64,000 nucleotides of DNA. Source: Streptomyces triculaminicus (GTDB lineage: Bacteria; Actinomycetota; Actinomycetes; Streptomycetales; Streptomycetaceae). The position numbers and the translations under genes were made by a program. The stretch is from NCBI RefSeq assembly GCF_017349075.1, contig NZ_JAFMOF010000001.1:434001-498000 (forward strand). The letters are read 5' to 3'. Shown one piece after another: positions 34,916-44,431 of this stretch. The notes beneath the pieces are model-generated. The model was not told the origin of the DNA and ran no database searches. It saw only the letters and a list, made by a program, of their open reading frames with translations. Positions within the stretch are counted from its first letter, which is position 1, and every line of letters starts with the position of its first letter.

Positions 34916-37767
34916 CGGGAGCTCCCCTCGAAGAACAGGTCGACCACGGCCTTGCTCGCCCGCCCGGTCTCCAGCGGGTTGAACCTCTCCTGGAACGCGG
35001 CGTGGGCCCCCGCCCACTGCTCGCGCACCGCCTTCAGGTCCTTCAGCGCCGCGGCCAGTTCGCCGGTCGTGGAGAGCATCGGCCCGGGGGCGATGTCCGC
35101 CAGGTCGTAGTACGTGCCGCGCGAGACGGAGCGGTAGTTCTCGTAGTCGTCGGCGTAGAGCAGGATGGGGCGGCCGAGGTTGGCGTAGTCGAACATCACC
35201 GACGAGTAGTCCGTCAGCAGCGCGTCGGAGGCGAGCATCAGGTCGTTGAGGTCGGTGAACTCGCGGCCGTCGCGCACCGCGTGCCCCAGCTCGCGGGGCA
35301 CCGTGAAGCGTTCGTAGTAATGCGGGCGGACCACGACCGTCCACGCGTCGCCGACCTCCCGGGCCAGCTCCGCCAGGTCCACCCGCACCGACTCCCCGCT
35401 GCCGCGCGCCCCGTCGCGGAAGGTGGGGGCGTACAGCAGCACCGCGCGCCCGTCCGGGATCTGCAGCCGCTCGCGGGTGGCGGCGGCGCGGTCGCGCTGC
35501 TCGGGGTCGTTCCACCGCACGAGCACGTCGTTGCGGGGCAGGCCGGTGCGCAGCAGCTTGCCGCTGTACTCGTTGGCGCGCACGAAGGTGCGCTCGAACT
35601 CCTCACTGGGGGCGATCAGCGCGTCCCAGCGGTTCACCATCTCGCGGTGCTGCCGGCGCCGTTCCGGGGCGGCGAGGCGCAGCTCGGGGATGTCGAACCC
35701 CATGTGCTTGAACGCCTGGCCGTGCCAGGTCTGCAGATAGCGGGTGCCGGGCCGCTTGGCGAAGAGCGCCGGGAAGCCGTGCGAGTCCACCCAGTACCGC
35801 GCGCGGGCGACCGTACGGACGTACTCCCAGCTGCCCCGTCTGATCAGCTCCACGCCGTCCGGGTAGGAGGAGGGGCTGCCCGTGTACGACCACACGGCGC
35901 GCAGCGGGAGGCCGCGCCGGCACAGTTCTTCGTGGATGTAGCGGGGGCTGTCGGCGTAGCCGCGGCCCTCCAGGGCCTCGAAGACGACGAGTTCGTCGTC
36001 GATGGGGAGCTTCTGCAGCTCGTGGTAGGCCAGGGCCTTGGCGCGGGGGCCGGTCATCCTGCGGGTCAGCCGGCGGGCGCCGCGGCTGACGGGGGTCAGG
36101 TGGGGCGCGGCGGCCTCGGCGCGGCCCAGGGCGCCCGCACGCTCCCAGGTGAGCTCGAGCCGGCCCGCGCCCCGCCCCTCGCACGCCGCCCGGATCTCGT
36201 GCCTTCCCGCCCGGACGCGCAGCGGGGTCAGGCCGGCGGGGGCCAGCAGCGGGTCGGTGCGGGTCAGCCCCAGCCGGTCCAGTGTGATCACGGGGTGGCG
36301 CCGGCCCCGGAATCCCTTGAGCCCCATGGGCACCTGGGACAGATCGAGCTCGACGTCGGCGGTCCGCACCGCCGGTCCCCGCTCCGCGCCGGGAGGGTCC
36401 TGCGTGGGGGCGTACCGGAAGGGCACCGCGAGCGGCTCGCCGGCGGCGGCGACGCGCAGCTCGGCCGTGACCGGCACCCGGCCGGCCAGCAGCCGGGCCG
36501 GGTCGTACGTGCTGACGGCGATCCGCAGCCGGGCGCCGGCCCGCTCGAGCGCGGTCACCTCGTGCCGCAGCGGGCCGGTGGTGAACGGCTGCTCGCCGAG
36601 CCGCCACGCGCTGATGTCCAGCGCGGCGGCGGCTCGCGCGTCCTCGGGCGGTGTCCGGCCCCAGAAGGTGCGTCCGGTGTCGTCCACCACAACGTGGCGC
36701 GGGGCGAGCCGGGGGCGGTCGAGGGTGCGCGCGCATTCGGCGGCCTCCTCGAGCCGTCCCCGCGTCAGCAGGTACTGGCAGATCCGCTGTTCGCGCGGGA
36801 GGGCCTCGAAGGCCTCGGCCGGAATGCCGGCCAGATAGGGGGCGACGGTGGCGGCGAACTCCTCGGTCCACCGCGGGTCGCGGAAGGGCAGGTCGCCCAG
36901 GTGGAGACGGAGGTCGTGCCTCAGGAACTTCGCGTCCTTGGCCGGCCTCAGGTCGGCGTTGCCCGTCTCCTCCAGGAAGTCGTCGACGAGCCGGGCCGCC
37001 CGGATGCGGTCCGCCACGTTCTGGATCTTGTGCCGGCTGGAGGAGATGGACGGCCCGGCCGCTGGGTCGCCGGCGAGCCGCCAGGTGTAGACGGGCCAGG
37101 GCACCACCGCGAAGGCGCGCGCCAGGGTGAAGGCCTTGGCGGTGAACAGCTGGTCCTCGTAGTGCAGGTCTTCGGGGAAGCGCAGGCCGTGCCGGTCGAT
37201 GAAGTCGGCGCGGTAGAGCTTGTTGGTGGAGAGGCTGTCCGTGAAGTACTCGGGGGCCGCGCGGACGCCCTCGACGACGCGGACGTCCTCGAAGAGTTCG
37301 GGGTACCACAGGCCCGTGGTTCCGGTCTCCTCGAAAAGGCGGGTGACTTCGCCGGTCACGAAGTCGGCGCCGGTCTCCTCGGCGGCCAGCAGCAGCGATT
37401 TGCAGGAGTGGTAGGGGAGTTCGTCGTCGCTGTCGAGGAACATCACATAGGGCGCCCGGGCCGCGGCGATGCCGGCGTTGCGCGGTGCGCCGCACCCTCC
37501 GCTGTTCGACGCGAGCCGCAGGCCGCGCACCCGGAGGTCGGAGCCGGCCAGCTCCCGCACGACGGACGGCGTGGCGTCCGTCGAGCAGTCGTCGACGACG
37601 ATCACCTCGAGGTGGCGCAGCGACTGTCCGAGCACCGACCGGACGGCGCGCGGCAGCCTCGGGGCATCGTTGTAGACGATCACCACGACGCTGACGTCGG
37701 GAGTGCCGGCAGCGGCGGCGGGGAAGGCTTCACCGGCGGGGGGCAGGGGCTCGGCCGTGGCGGGCAT
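34912..37767 (-). CDS. Bifunctional GT2 / CDP-glycerol glycerophosphotransferase (TagF-like)
   Basis: A 951-residue fusion. The N-terminal GT2 domain (about 24-250) contains VVVIVYNDAPRLPRAVRSVL, VDDCSTDATPS, NSGGCGAPRNAG and MFLDSDDELP. A beta-rich middle part follows. The C-terminal third (about 560-945) is a polyglycerol-phosphate polymerase: LQTWHGQAFKHMGFD, LLYAPTFRDG, VVRPHYYERF and LLTDYSSVMFDYANLGRPIL are all in place. Such proteins build teichoic-acid-like wall polymers in the cytosol before export. The ATG at 37767 follows GAGGTGA. It starts 9 bases after the upstream membrane-protein stop and overlaps the next gene by 4 bases. No polymer export transporter is seen in the window. 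Confidence 0.92.
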   Translation of the reverse strand: MPATAEPLPPAGEAFPAAAAGTPDVSVVVIVYNDAPRLPRAVRSVLGQSLRHLEVIVVDDCSTDATPSVVRELAGSDLRVRGLRLASNSGGCGAPRNAGIAAARAPYVMFLDSDDELPYHSCKSLLLAAEETGADFVTGEVTRLFEETGTTGLWYPELFEDVRVVEGVRAAPEYFTDSLSTNKLYRADFIDRHGLRFPEDLHYEDQLFTAKAFTLARAFAVVPWPVYTWRLAGDPAAGPSISSSRHKIQNVADRIRAARLVDDFLEETGNADLRPAKDAKFLRHDLRLHLGDLPFRDPRWTEEFAATVAPYLAGIPAEAFEALPREQRICQYLLTRGRLEEAAECARTLDRPRLAPRHVVVDDTGRTFWGRTPPEDARAAAALDISAWRLGEQPFTTGPLRHEVTALERAGARLRIAVSTYDPARLLAGRVPVTAELRVAAAGEPLAVPFRYAPTQDPPGAERGPAVRTADVELDLSQVPMGLKGFRGRRHPVITLDRLGLTRTDPLLAPAGLTPLRVRAGRHEIRAACEGRGAGRLELTWERAGALGRAEAAAPHLTPVSRGARRLTRRMTGPRAKALAYHELQKLPIDDELVVFEALEGRGYADSPRYIHEELCRRGLPLRAVWSYTGSPSSYPDGVELIRRGSWEYVRTVARARYWVDSHGFPALFAKRPGTRYLQTWHGQAFKHMGFDIPELRLAAPERRRQHREMVNRWDALIAPSEEFERTFVRANEYSGKLLRTGLPRNDVLVRWNDPEQRDRAAATRERLQIPDGRAVLLYAPTFRDGARGSGESVRVDLAELAREVGDAWTVVVRPHYYERFTVPRELGHAVRDGREFTDLNDLMLASDALLTDYSSVMFDYANLGRPILLYADDYENYRSVSRGTYYDLADIAPGPMLSTTGELAAALKDLKAVREQWAGAHAAFQERFNPLETGRASKAVVDLFFEGSSR

Positions 37768-37776
37768 ACGATCACC

Positions 37777-39041
37777 TCACTTCCGGTCGGGCAGCGACTC
37801 GGCGGCGTCGGCGGTGGCCGACTGTCGATACTTAGAGTAATCACCGCTACGCACAGTAACCAAACCCTCGATCCGCCCGCGGTTTTCTCCCCGCCAGGCC
37901 GCCAGCGCCAGCACCGCCGCCAGGCCGCCGAACATCACGATGTCCTTGAACGCGTGCCGCTCCGCCGAGTCCAGCCCCGGCCACGGCACCCCGCCCAACT
38001 GCGGCACCAGCGGCATCCAGAACCACACCGACCGCACCACCGCCCCCGCACCACCACCGACGCCACCAGCGACGGCACGACGACCAGCGCGTAGTTGAGG
38101 AACGACGGCCGCGACACCACGAACGCCGCCAGCATCAGCAGCGCCCCGCTCCACCAGCCGGACCCCGGCTCACCCCCGCCCCGCCACCGCAGCCCGGCGC
38201 AGTACAGCACCGCCACCGCCGCCAGCACGGCCAGGGCGAACGCCAGCGACTGCGGCACCCCCAGCCGGGGCAGCACGGACGGCCACGCGGCGTCGTACGG
38301 GCGCGCGTAGGCATCCTGCCCATGCAACAGGAACGGCAGCGTCCGGGTGAGGAACAGCCCGGGCCGGGGCATCGCCGAGGCCGCCGCCAGCGACACCCCC
38401 ACCAGAACGCCCACCGCCCACCCCAGCGCCCGCCACCGCCGGGCCAGCACGAACAGCAGCAACAGCGGCACCAGTATCGGCTTGAGCGCGATCGCCGCCC
38501 CCACCACCGCGCCCGCCGCGCTCCACCGCCCCCGCCGCGCCAGCAGCAGCGCCGCCGGGAAGGCGACCACCGAGGCCGCCGTCCAGTTGCCCAGGAAGAC
38601 CAGGCTGTGGAACGGCAGGAACAACGCGATCCCCACCGCCACCGCCGCCGCCAGCCGGCTGTCGGCCCGTACGCCGAAGATCCGCAGCGCCAGCACCGCC
38701 CCCACCGCCACCAGCACGCCCGTCACCACCGGAACGGCGTAGAACAGCACCCGCTCGGAAAGCACCGTCTGGGGCAGCGCCGCGAAGACGGCACCCGGCA
38801 GATACAGGAACCGCCGGTCCGCGTACGGCGAGCCGCCCTCGAGCAACGCCCGGGCCGCGCGCACGACGACCGCGTTGTCGATGCCGATGCGGTCCTTGGC
38901 GTACGGGCGGATCGAGCTCAGCGCGAACAGCAGCACCGCGGCCGTCAGCACCGGCCACGAGGCCCTGGCGCGCAGCAGGCGGCCCAGGCCGTCCGGACGC
39001 CCGGAGGAGGCGTTCGAGGAAGCGTTCGAGGGGGCGCTCAC
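37777..39041 (-). CDS. GT87-like multi-pass mannosyltransferase-type protein, frame broken once
   Basis: A membrane protein of about 421 residues when one base is restored. The first part (start GTG 39041, VSAPSNASSNASSGRPDG) has RPYAKDRIGIDNAVVVRAARALLEGGSPY, with the Asp-rich first outer loop of GT-C/DUF2029 enzymes, and about ten helices. The frame is lost at LVASVVV, at the run of five C at 38043-38047. One extra base continues it as AVVRSVWFWMPLVPQLGGVPWPG through a last helix to the stop at 37777, giving exactly 422 codons. The GTG overlaps the upstream gene's TGA. I infer a sequencing under-call; a real frameshift would remove the last helices. Confidence 0.78.
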
Positions 39042-40555
39042 CGCTCCACGACCTCCAGCAGCGCGAACCCGCCGGGCCCCCGGGCCGTCGCCCGCAGCGC
39101 CGGATCGCCGGGCGGCAGGCCCGCTCCGCCGTTCTTCTGCAGCACCCATCGCACGCCGTACTCCTTGAGGATGCCGAGCCGTTCGGCCCGGGAGGTGGCA
39201 GGGGTGAAGTAGCGCCGGGTGGCCTCCCGGCGCCGCTTCTCGTCGGGGAGGAAGGCGTCGGGGTAGGCGGGCGCCACCGTGTACGGGCCGTAGGCGGGCA
39301 GCGTGCGCAGCGCGTAGTAGTCGTCGGTCATCACCGTCGCGCCCTTGGGCACCTTCGCCGCCGCCCAGCCGAACCGCGGCCAGAGGGCGACGGACGGCAC
39401 GTCGCGCAGCCCGGGCGGAACGGCGTCCTCGCGCAGGACGTACGCCAGCACGCCGGCCTGCGTCCACGCGCCCGCCAGCAGGGCCGCCCCGGTCACCGCG
39501 GCCGGCACCCACCGCCGTCGGCCGGCGCCGCTCGCGGCCGTCTCCGCCACCTCGACCGCGAGCGCGAGCTGGGCGGAGATCAGCACCGCCGGCAGCACCC
39601 GCCCCCACGCGTAGTGGCCGCTCACCCATCCGGCGGCGAAGGCCACGGTGCCCAGGACGAACAGCAGAGCGAGCGGATCGCGGTGGTCGCGCCGCCACCG
39701 CACCGCCAGCGCCACCACGCCCAGCCCCGCCAGGCAGAACTTCTGCGCCAGATGGCCGTAGAGCGGCCGGTGGATGGCGTCCAGGCCGCCCCCGCCGGCC
39801 AGCGCGAGGAAGGGGTAGTACGGCCAGCACAGGAGCAGCGCCAGCGCCAGCGCGGCCCCGGCGGCCAGCCTCCGCCGCACCGCCGTGCCCGGCCCCGGCC
39901 GCGCGCCCAGCAGCACGGCCGTAGCGCCCAGCACCGCGACCGCTCCCGTGAACTGATGGCACAGCAGCACCCCGGCCAGCAGCACCCCCAGCCCCAGGAA
40001 GCCCACCGGCCCCCAGGCCTGGGCCAGGGCCCGCCGCAGCAGCGCCCACAGATGGAGGGCGAGCCCGAGGGCGAAGGTGCTGGGATAGGCCAGGGTCAGA
40101 CAGAGAGAGGTGAGGCCCGGCACACCGCTCCACGCGAACAGCCGCACCCCGTACAGCAGCGGCACGCACAGCAGGGCGAGCGGCACCGCCCCCCGCCGGC
40201 GGCTGAACGTCCGTACGAAGGCGGCGGTCCCGGTGCCCAGCAGGACGAGGCCGGCCAGGGCGGCCAGCCGCAGCACCGCGAAGGTGCTCCAGCCCCCCGC
40301 CGTGGCGACCAGCGCCAGCGAGACCGTCCAGGGCGAGTAGTACGGGCTGTCGGTGTCCTCGTCCACCAGGGGGTTGCCCGGATGGACGAGGTCGGCGCGC
40401 AGCCGCTCGAGGACCGCCCCGTGCATGCCGAGGTCGCCGGACCACGGCAGCCGCACCACCATGAGCAGCAGCAGGACCGTCAGCAGCACGACGCCGACGG
40501 CGGCCGACCGCCACAGCGCGGCGCGCGCGGCGAGAGGTGGGGCGGTCCGGGTCAC
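39038..40555 (-). CDS. Multi-pass membrane protein, probable GT-C glycosyltransferase
   Basis: A 505-residue protein with about 11 hydrophobic helices and a C-terminal outer domain (DDYYALRTLPAYGPYTVAPA). The first loop LPWSGDLGMHGAVLERL has an acidic site in the position used by polyprenol-phosphate-dependent transferases. I cannot name a specific family. The GTG at 40555 begins 3 bases after the mannose synthase stop, and the end overlaps the next gene, so it is firmly in the operon. Being next to a polyprenol-phosphate-mannose synthase, it may use that lipid as donor, which is inference. Confidence 0.72.
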   Translation of the reverse strand: MTRTAPPLAARAALWRSAAVGVVLLTVLLLLMVVRLPWSGDLGMHGAVLERLRADLVHPGNPLVDEDTDSPYYSPWTVSLALVATAGGWSTFAVLRLAALAGLVLLGTGTAAFVRTFSRRRGAVPLALLCVPLLYGVRLFAWSGVPGLTSLCLTLAYPSTFALGLALHLWALLRRALAQAWGPVGFLGLGVLLAGVLLCHQFTGAVAVLGATAVLLGARPGPGTAVRRRLAAGAALALALLLCWPYYPFLALAGGGGLDAIHRPLYGHLAQKFCLAGLGVVALAVRWRRDHRDPLALLFVLGTVAFAAGWVSGHYAWGRVLPAVLISAQLALAVEVAETAASGAGRRRWVPAAVTGAALLAGAWTQAGVLAYVLREDAVPPGLRDVPSVALWPRFGWAAAKVPKGATVMTDDYYALRTLPAYGPYTVAPAYPDAFLPDEKRRREATRRYFTPATSRAERLGILKEYGVRWVLQKNGGAGLPPGDPALRATARGPGGFALLEVVER

Positions 40556-40558
40556 GGG

Positions 40559-41374
40559 TCAGCGGGCGCGCTTGCCGGGCTTCGCCGCGCGCAGCGCCTT
40601 CGAGCGCAGCCGCCAGGGCATGGCGACGGACTCGAGCTGGACCGCCAGGTTCATCTTCGACTCCCCGGCGGCACGGTCCTCGAAGTGGATCGGCACCTCC
40701 ATGACGGTGAAGCCGTCCCGCAGCGCGCGGTACTTCATCTCGACCTGGAAGCTGTAGCCGGCGCTGTCGAGGGAGGCGAGGTCGATGGCGCGCAGCGCCT
40801 GTGCGCTCCAGAGGTTGAAGCCGCCGGTGATGTCGCGGACGCGGGTGCCGAGGATGCCGCTGGCGTAGGCGTTGGCCCAGCGCGAGAGCAGCTTGCGGTG
40901 GGTGGCCCAGGCGTCGGAGAGCGTGCCGCCGGGCACGTACCGGCTGCCGACGACGACGTCCGCGCCGGTGGCCAGGGCGACGCCGAGCATCTCGGCGATC
41001 CGGTCGGCGGGATGGCTGCCGTCGGCGTCCATCTGCAGGACGTAGGCGGCGCCCTCGGTGACGGCCCGGCCCATTCCGGCGGCGTAGGCGCGGCCGAGGC
41101 CGTCCTTGGTGGTGCGGTGCAGGACGCCCATGCGGGTGCGGCCGAGTTCGTTGTACTTCTCGGCCAGCTGTTCGGCGATGGTGCCGGTGCCGTCGGGGCT
41201 GTCGTCGTCGACGACCAGCAGGCTCAGGCCCGGCAGCGGCAGGGCCATCAGCGCCTCGGCCATGGTGGGCAGGTTCTGCGCCTCGTTGTAGGTCGGCATC
41301 ACCACGGTCAGGGGGGTGCGGCCCCATTCCGCGGGGAGCGGTGTCGCGGGGGCGGTGCGGTGGTGAACGCTCAT
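40559..41374 (-). CDS. Polyprenol monophosphomannose synthase (Ppm1/Dpm1 type)
   Basis: A 271-residue GT2 enzyme expected to move mannose from GDP-mannose to polyprenyl phosphate at the inner leaflet. [19 protein letters not shown] opens the fold, [20 protein letters not shown] and [16 protein letters not shown] give the nucleotide and metal sites, and [14 protein letters not shown] and DITGGFNLW are characteristic. It lacks membrane helices, as single-domain Dpm1 proteins do. The ATG at 41374 (MSVHHRTAP) follows AAGGAA; longer in-frame readings are not conserved. Its product would feed the GT-C enzymes nearby, including protein or wall-polymer mannosylation. Confidence 0.92.
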   Translation of the reverse strand: MSVHHRTAPATPLPAEWGRTPLTVVMPTYNEAQNLPTMAEALMALPLPGLSLLVVDDDSPDGTGTIAEQLAEKYNELGRTRMGVLHRTTKDGLGRAYAAGMGRAVTEGAAYVLQMDADGSHPADRIAEMLGVALATGADVVVGSRYVPGGTLSDAWATHRKLLSRWANAYASGILGTRVRDITGGFNLWSAQALRAIDLASLDSAGYSFQVEMKYRALRDGFTVMEVPIHFEDRAAGESKMNLAVQLESVAMPWRLRSKALRAAKPGKRAR

Positions 41375-41445
41375 GGGCAGCGGTTCCTTGTCGGTACGAC
41401 CGGCGGAGAAGACCACGACCGGTGGAGGGCGGGCGGGAGCGGGGG

Positions 41446-42525
41446 TCACACGGCGGAGAAGCGGATGGCGGCGTCGGGGATGGCCGTGCCGCACCAGATG
41501 CGGGCCCCCTCGCGCAGTTCATTGTCCGCGCCGATCCGGGAGTGGTCGCCGATCACCGCGCCGTCGAGCACGGTCCGCGGGCCCACCCGGGCGCGGCTGC
41601 CGACCATGGAGGCGCGCACGCGCGCGTCCGCCTCGATGCGGGCGCCGTCGAGGACGACGGACCCCTGGACGTCGGCTCCGGCCGCGATGTGGGCGCCGGA
41701 TCCGACGACGGTGCCGCCGCCGATCCGGGCGCCGGGCTCGATGCGGGCGCCGGGCAGCACGAGGTGTTCGCCGGGCTCCCCGGGGACGGCCGGGGAGCGG
41801 ACGACGCCGCGCACGAGGTCGGCGGAGGCCTGGACGAAGGAGGCGGGGCGGCCGACGTCCAGCCAGTACGAGGCGTCGACCACGCCGTGCAGCAGCGCGC
41901 CGTCGGCGAGCAGGCCGGGGAAGGTCTCGCGTTCGACGGAGACCGGGCGGTCGCCGGGGATGGCGTCGATCACCTCGCGCCGGAAGGCGTAGCAGCCGGC
42001 GTTGATCTGGTCGGTGACGATCTCCTCGGGCCGCTGCGGCTTCTCGGTGAAGGCGAGGACCCGGCCGTCGGCGTCGGTGGGCACGAGCCCGTAGGCACCG
42101 GGGGACGCCACCCGCGTCAGGTGGAGGGTGACGTCGGCCTGCGCCCGTTCGTGGCGCAGGAGCAGGCCGCGGATGTCGAGGCCGGTGAGGATGTCGCCGT
42201 TGAGGACCAGGACGGGGTCGGAGGGCCCGGAGGTCAGCGCGCGGGCGGCGTGGCGGATGGCGCCGCCGGTGCCCAGGGGCTCGTCCTCGGTGACGTAGGT
42301 GAGCCGCAGGCCGTGGGCGGAGCCGTCGCCGAAGTAGGGCTCGAAGACCTCCGCGAGGTAGGAGGTGGCGAGCACGACGTGGTCCACCCCGGCGGCTCTC
42401 GCGCGGGCCAGCTGGTGGGCCAGGAAGGGCACTCCCGCCGCCGGGACCATGGGCTTGGGCGTGTTGATGGTGAGCGGCTGGAGCCGAGTGCCCTTGCCGC
42501 CGACGAGCAGTACCGCCTCTGTCAT
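41446..42525 (-). CDS. NDP-sugar nucleotidyltransferase (mannose-1-phosphate guanylyltransferase-like)
   Basis: A 359-residue sugar-1-phosphate nucleotidyltransferase. [25 protein letters not shown] is the pyrophosphorylase signature, with [14 protein letters not shown] and [11 protein letters not shown] in the substrate site. Residues about 255-345 form hexapeptide left-handed helix repeats ([20 protein letters not shown]). GDP-mannose formation fits the mannose synthase downstream, but glucose or other sugars cannot be excluded. The ATG at 42525 follows GAGGAA. It is the first gene of the minus-strand glycosylation group. Confidence 0.88.
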   Translation of the reverse strand: MTEAVLLVGGKGTRLQPLTINTPKPMVPAAGVPFLAHQLARARAAGVDHVVLATSYLAEVFEPYFGDGSAHGLRLTYVTEDEPLGTGGAIRHAARALTSGPSDPVLVLNGDILTGLDIRGLLLRHERAQADVTLHLTRVASPGAYGLVPTDADGRVLAFTEKPQRPEEIVTDQINAGCYAFRREVIDAIPGDRPVSVERETFPGLLADGALLHGVVDASYWLDVGRPASFVQASADLVRGVVRSPAVPGEPGEHLVLPGARIEPGARIGGGTVVGSGAHIAAGADVQGSVVLDGARIEADARVRASMVGSRARVGPRTVLDGAVIGDHSRIGADNELREGARIWCGTAIPDAAIRFSAV

Positions 42526-42574
42526 GCCAGTTCCTCGCCCGTTGTGGTCGCCTCATCGCAGTGCGTCTTTTTTT

Positions 42575-42600
42575 GCGGCAATTTACACTACAATCGGTTG
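42575..42600 (+). promoter_or_regulatory. AT-rich promoter patch between the nucleotidyltransferase and gtrA genes
   Basis: A run of seven T and the sequence AATTTACACTACAATCGG stand out in this GC-rich DNA. TACAAT (42589-42594) is one base from a consensus -10 for the plus-strand gtrA gene; no good -35 is visible. The 123-base gap must serve both divergent genes. Confidence 0.4.
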
Positions 42601-42648
42601 TCTGCGTGAAATGTCCGCTAGGCGTGGCGACCGTATCGGGAGAAGCCC

Positions 42649-43245
42649 TTGCGACCGACACCATCGAGAGGGACGAGAGGGAGAGCGACGAGAGGGGCAC
42701 GCGCGCGTGGCCGCGGCCGCCTGCTGGCGCTCGTTCACGAGTTCGCGAAGTTCGGCACGGTGGGCGGCCTGGGGATCTTCGTCAACCTCGGCGTCTTCAA
42801 CATCTGCCGCGGGGCCACCGGACTGCCGGTGGTGCGCTGCAGCGTGATCGCGACCACCGTGGCCATCGCCTTCAACTACCTCGGCCTGCGCTACTTCACC
42901 TACCGGGACCGCGACAAGAGCCACCGCAGCAGGGAGGTCTTCCTCTTCGCCGCCTTCAGCGGCGTCGGGCTGGTCATCGAGAACGGCATCCTCTACGCCG
43001 CCACCTACGGCTTCGGATGGGCGAGCCCCTTCCTCAGCAACGTCTTCAAGTTCGCCGGCATCGCCACGGCCACGCTGTTCCGCTTCTGGTCCTACCGCGC
43101 CTGGGTGTTCCGCGCCCTGCCCGGCCACGTCCCGCGGCGGGCGTCCGAGCACGACGGCGCGGCCGGCGACGGTCACGGCGAGCCGTCGAACAGCACGAGC
43201 AAACCGGCCGCGTACCAACCCGAGACCACCGCACCTCCACCGTAG
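42649..43245 (+). CDS. GtrA family membrane protein
   Basis: A 198-residue protein with four membrane helices: FAKFGTVGGLGIFVNLGVFN, VIATTVAIAFNYLGLRYFTY, VFLFAAFSGVGLVIENGILY and FAGIATATLFRFWSYRAWVF. The GtrA pattern (KFgtvGglg, FnYlglRyfTyR, FRFwsYRaWVF) is clear. GtrA proteins are thought to help flip or use polyprenyl-phosphate sugars, which fits the neighbours. The start is TTG 42649 with GGGAGAAG upstream; no ATG lies between it and the first helix. The last 73 bases overlap the end of the convergent gene at 43173. Confidence 0.88.
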   Translation: MRPTPSRGTRGRATRGARARGRGRLLALVHEFAKFGTVGGLGIFVNLGVFNICRGATGLPVVRCSVIATTVAIAFNYLGLRYFTYRDRDKSHRSREVFLFAAFSGVGLVIENGILYAATYGFGWASPFLSNVFKFAGIATATLFRFWSYRAWVFRALPGHVPRRASEHDGAAGDGHGEPSNSTSKPAAYQPETTAPPP

Positions 43246-44348
43246 AGACAGCACCGCACCCCAAGCGGAACACGCGCGAGCGGCCTGGCCACCAACAGCA
43301 GCAGAACCGGCAGGAACGGCAGCATGAAGCGTGGCTTGGAGAACTGCGAGCCCGGCGTCCCCATCATCAGCAGCCAGGCCGCGGCGACCAGCGCGGCCAG
43401 CTGCCACGGCACGCTCCGGTCCAGCGCCAGGGCCAGCGCCCCCACGGCCGTCAGCAGCACCACCGCCACCACGGCCACATGCCGTACGTCCTCGGCCTGC
43501 CCGTCGCGGTGGAGGAAGACCTCCCACAGGAACCCGACCGTGCCCGCGCCGAAGTCGAAGGACTGACCCCAGGCCCGCTCCGCCTCGAACCAGCCGTCCC
43601 AGCGACCCACCCTGCTGCCCAGGAACAGCCACCCGGCCACCAGCCCCAGCGGCGCCAGCGCCAGCGCCGCCCACGGCCGCCAGCCGTCCCGGCCCCGCAG
43701 CACCGCCCAGCCCGCCGCCAGCGCCAGCGTCGCGATGAGGACCGTGGCCGTGGGTCTGACGGCGCCGGCCAGCGCGCACAGCACGCCGGCCGTCAGCCAG
43801 CGGGCCGCCAGCAGGGCCACCAGGGCCCACACCAGCAGCGCGCTGAAGACCGCCTCCGAGTACGGCACCCACAGCGCGAAGGCGTACGGCGAGCAGGACC
43901 ACAGCGCCACGCACGCGTACCCGGCGCCCGCGCCGCCCCCGGCCGCCCGTACGAGCGCGAACACCCCGGCCGCGGCCGCCGCGGCGGCGCACCAGGAGAC
44001 GAGCACGCCCGCGTACGCGTAGGGAAGCGCGGTCAGCAGGTGTGCGGCGCGGATGAGGGCCGGCACGAGCGGGAAGAAGGCGAGCCGGCTGTACGCGGGC
44101 GTCCCGTCGGGGCGGTAGACGATGGCACTGGGGTAACCGCGCTCGGCGACGCGCAGGTAGTGGCCGCTGTCCCAGCGGTACAGCACCCAGCGCACCCCGT
44201 GCCCGAGGTGGTGGCTGACCAGCAGCAGGACGGCGAAGCCGACGGCCGCCACGGCCAGATGGAGGGCCACCGCGACGGCCGTCTCGCGACGGGCGGGGAG
44301 GGATACGAGCCGTGACGGGCGGGAAACGAGCCGTGGAACGACTGCCAT
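43173..44348 (-). CDS. PIG-V-like GT-C mannosyltransferase
   Basis: A 391-residue multi-pass protein. The first external loop VLYRWDSGHYLRVAERGYP has the WDxxxY pattern of PIG-V/GPI-mannosyltransferase-like enzymes, followed by SRLAFFPLVPALIRAAHLL and WVPYSEAVFSALLVWALVAL. About nine helices are seen. It would transfer a polyprenol-linked sugar outside the membrane; acceptor unknown. The ATG at 44348 has AGAGAG upstream. Its 3' end overlaps gtrA by 73 bases tail to tail, so the two messages are antisense to each other there. Confidence 0.8.
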   Translation of the reverse strand: MAVVPRLVSRPSRLVSLPARRETAVAVALHLAVAAVGFAVLLLVSHHLGHGVRWVLYRWDSGHYLRVAERGYPSAIVYRPDGTPAYSRLAFFPLVPALIRAAHLLTALPYAYAGVLVSWCAAAAAAAGVFALVRAAGGGAGAGYACVALWSCSPYAFALWVPYSEAVFSALLVWALVALLAARWLTAGVLCALAGAVRPTATVLIATLALAAGWAVLRGRDGWRPWAALALAPLGLVAGWLFLGSRVGRWDGWFEAERAWGQSFDFGAGTVGFLWEVFLHRDGQAEDVRHVAVVAVVLLTAVGALALALDRSVPWQLAALVAAAWLLMMGTPGSQFSKPRFMLPFLPVLLLLVARPLARVPLGVRCCLYGGGAVVSGWYAAGLLVLFDGSP

Positions 44349-44366
44349 CCGTCTCTCTTAGCATGC

Positions 44367-44409
44367 GAAAGGGGCGACTCCGGGGGTTTTCCCCGGAGCC
44401 GCCCCTTTC
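44367..44409 (-). terminator. Glutamate dehydrogenase terminator
   Basis: GAAAGGGGCGACTCCGGGG pairs with CCCCGGAGCCGCCCCTTTC around GTTTT, with one mismatch. It lies 23 bases after the stop at 44432 and before the next gene's start. Confidence 0.88.
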
Positions 44410-44431
44410 ATACCGATGCGGAGGCCGCGCC

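Noticed and set aside
30341..44348. A secondary-metabolite gene cluster
   Set aside because: There are no synthase, modifying-enzyme, resistance or pathway-regulator genes; the content fits cell-wall and lipid-sugar metabolism.
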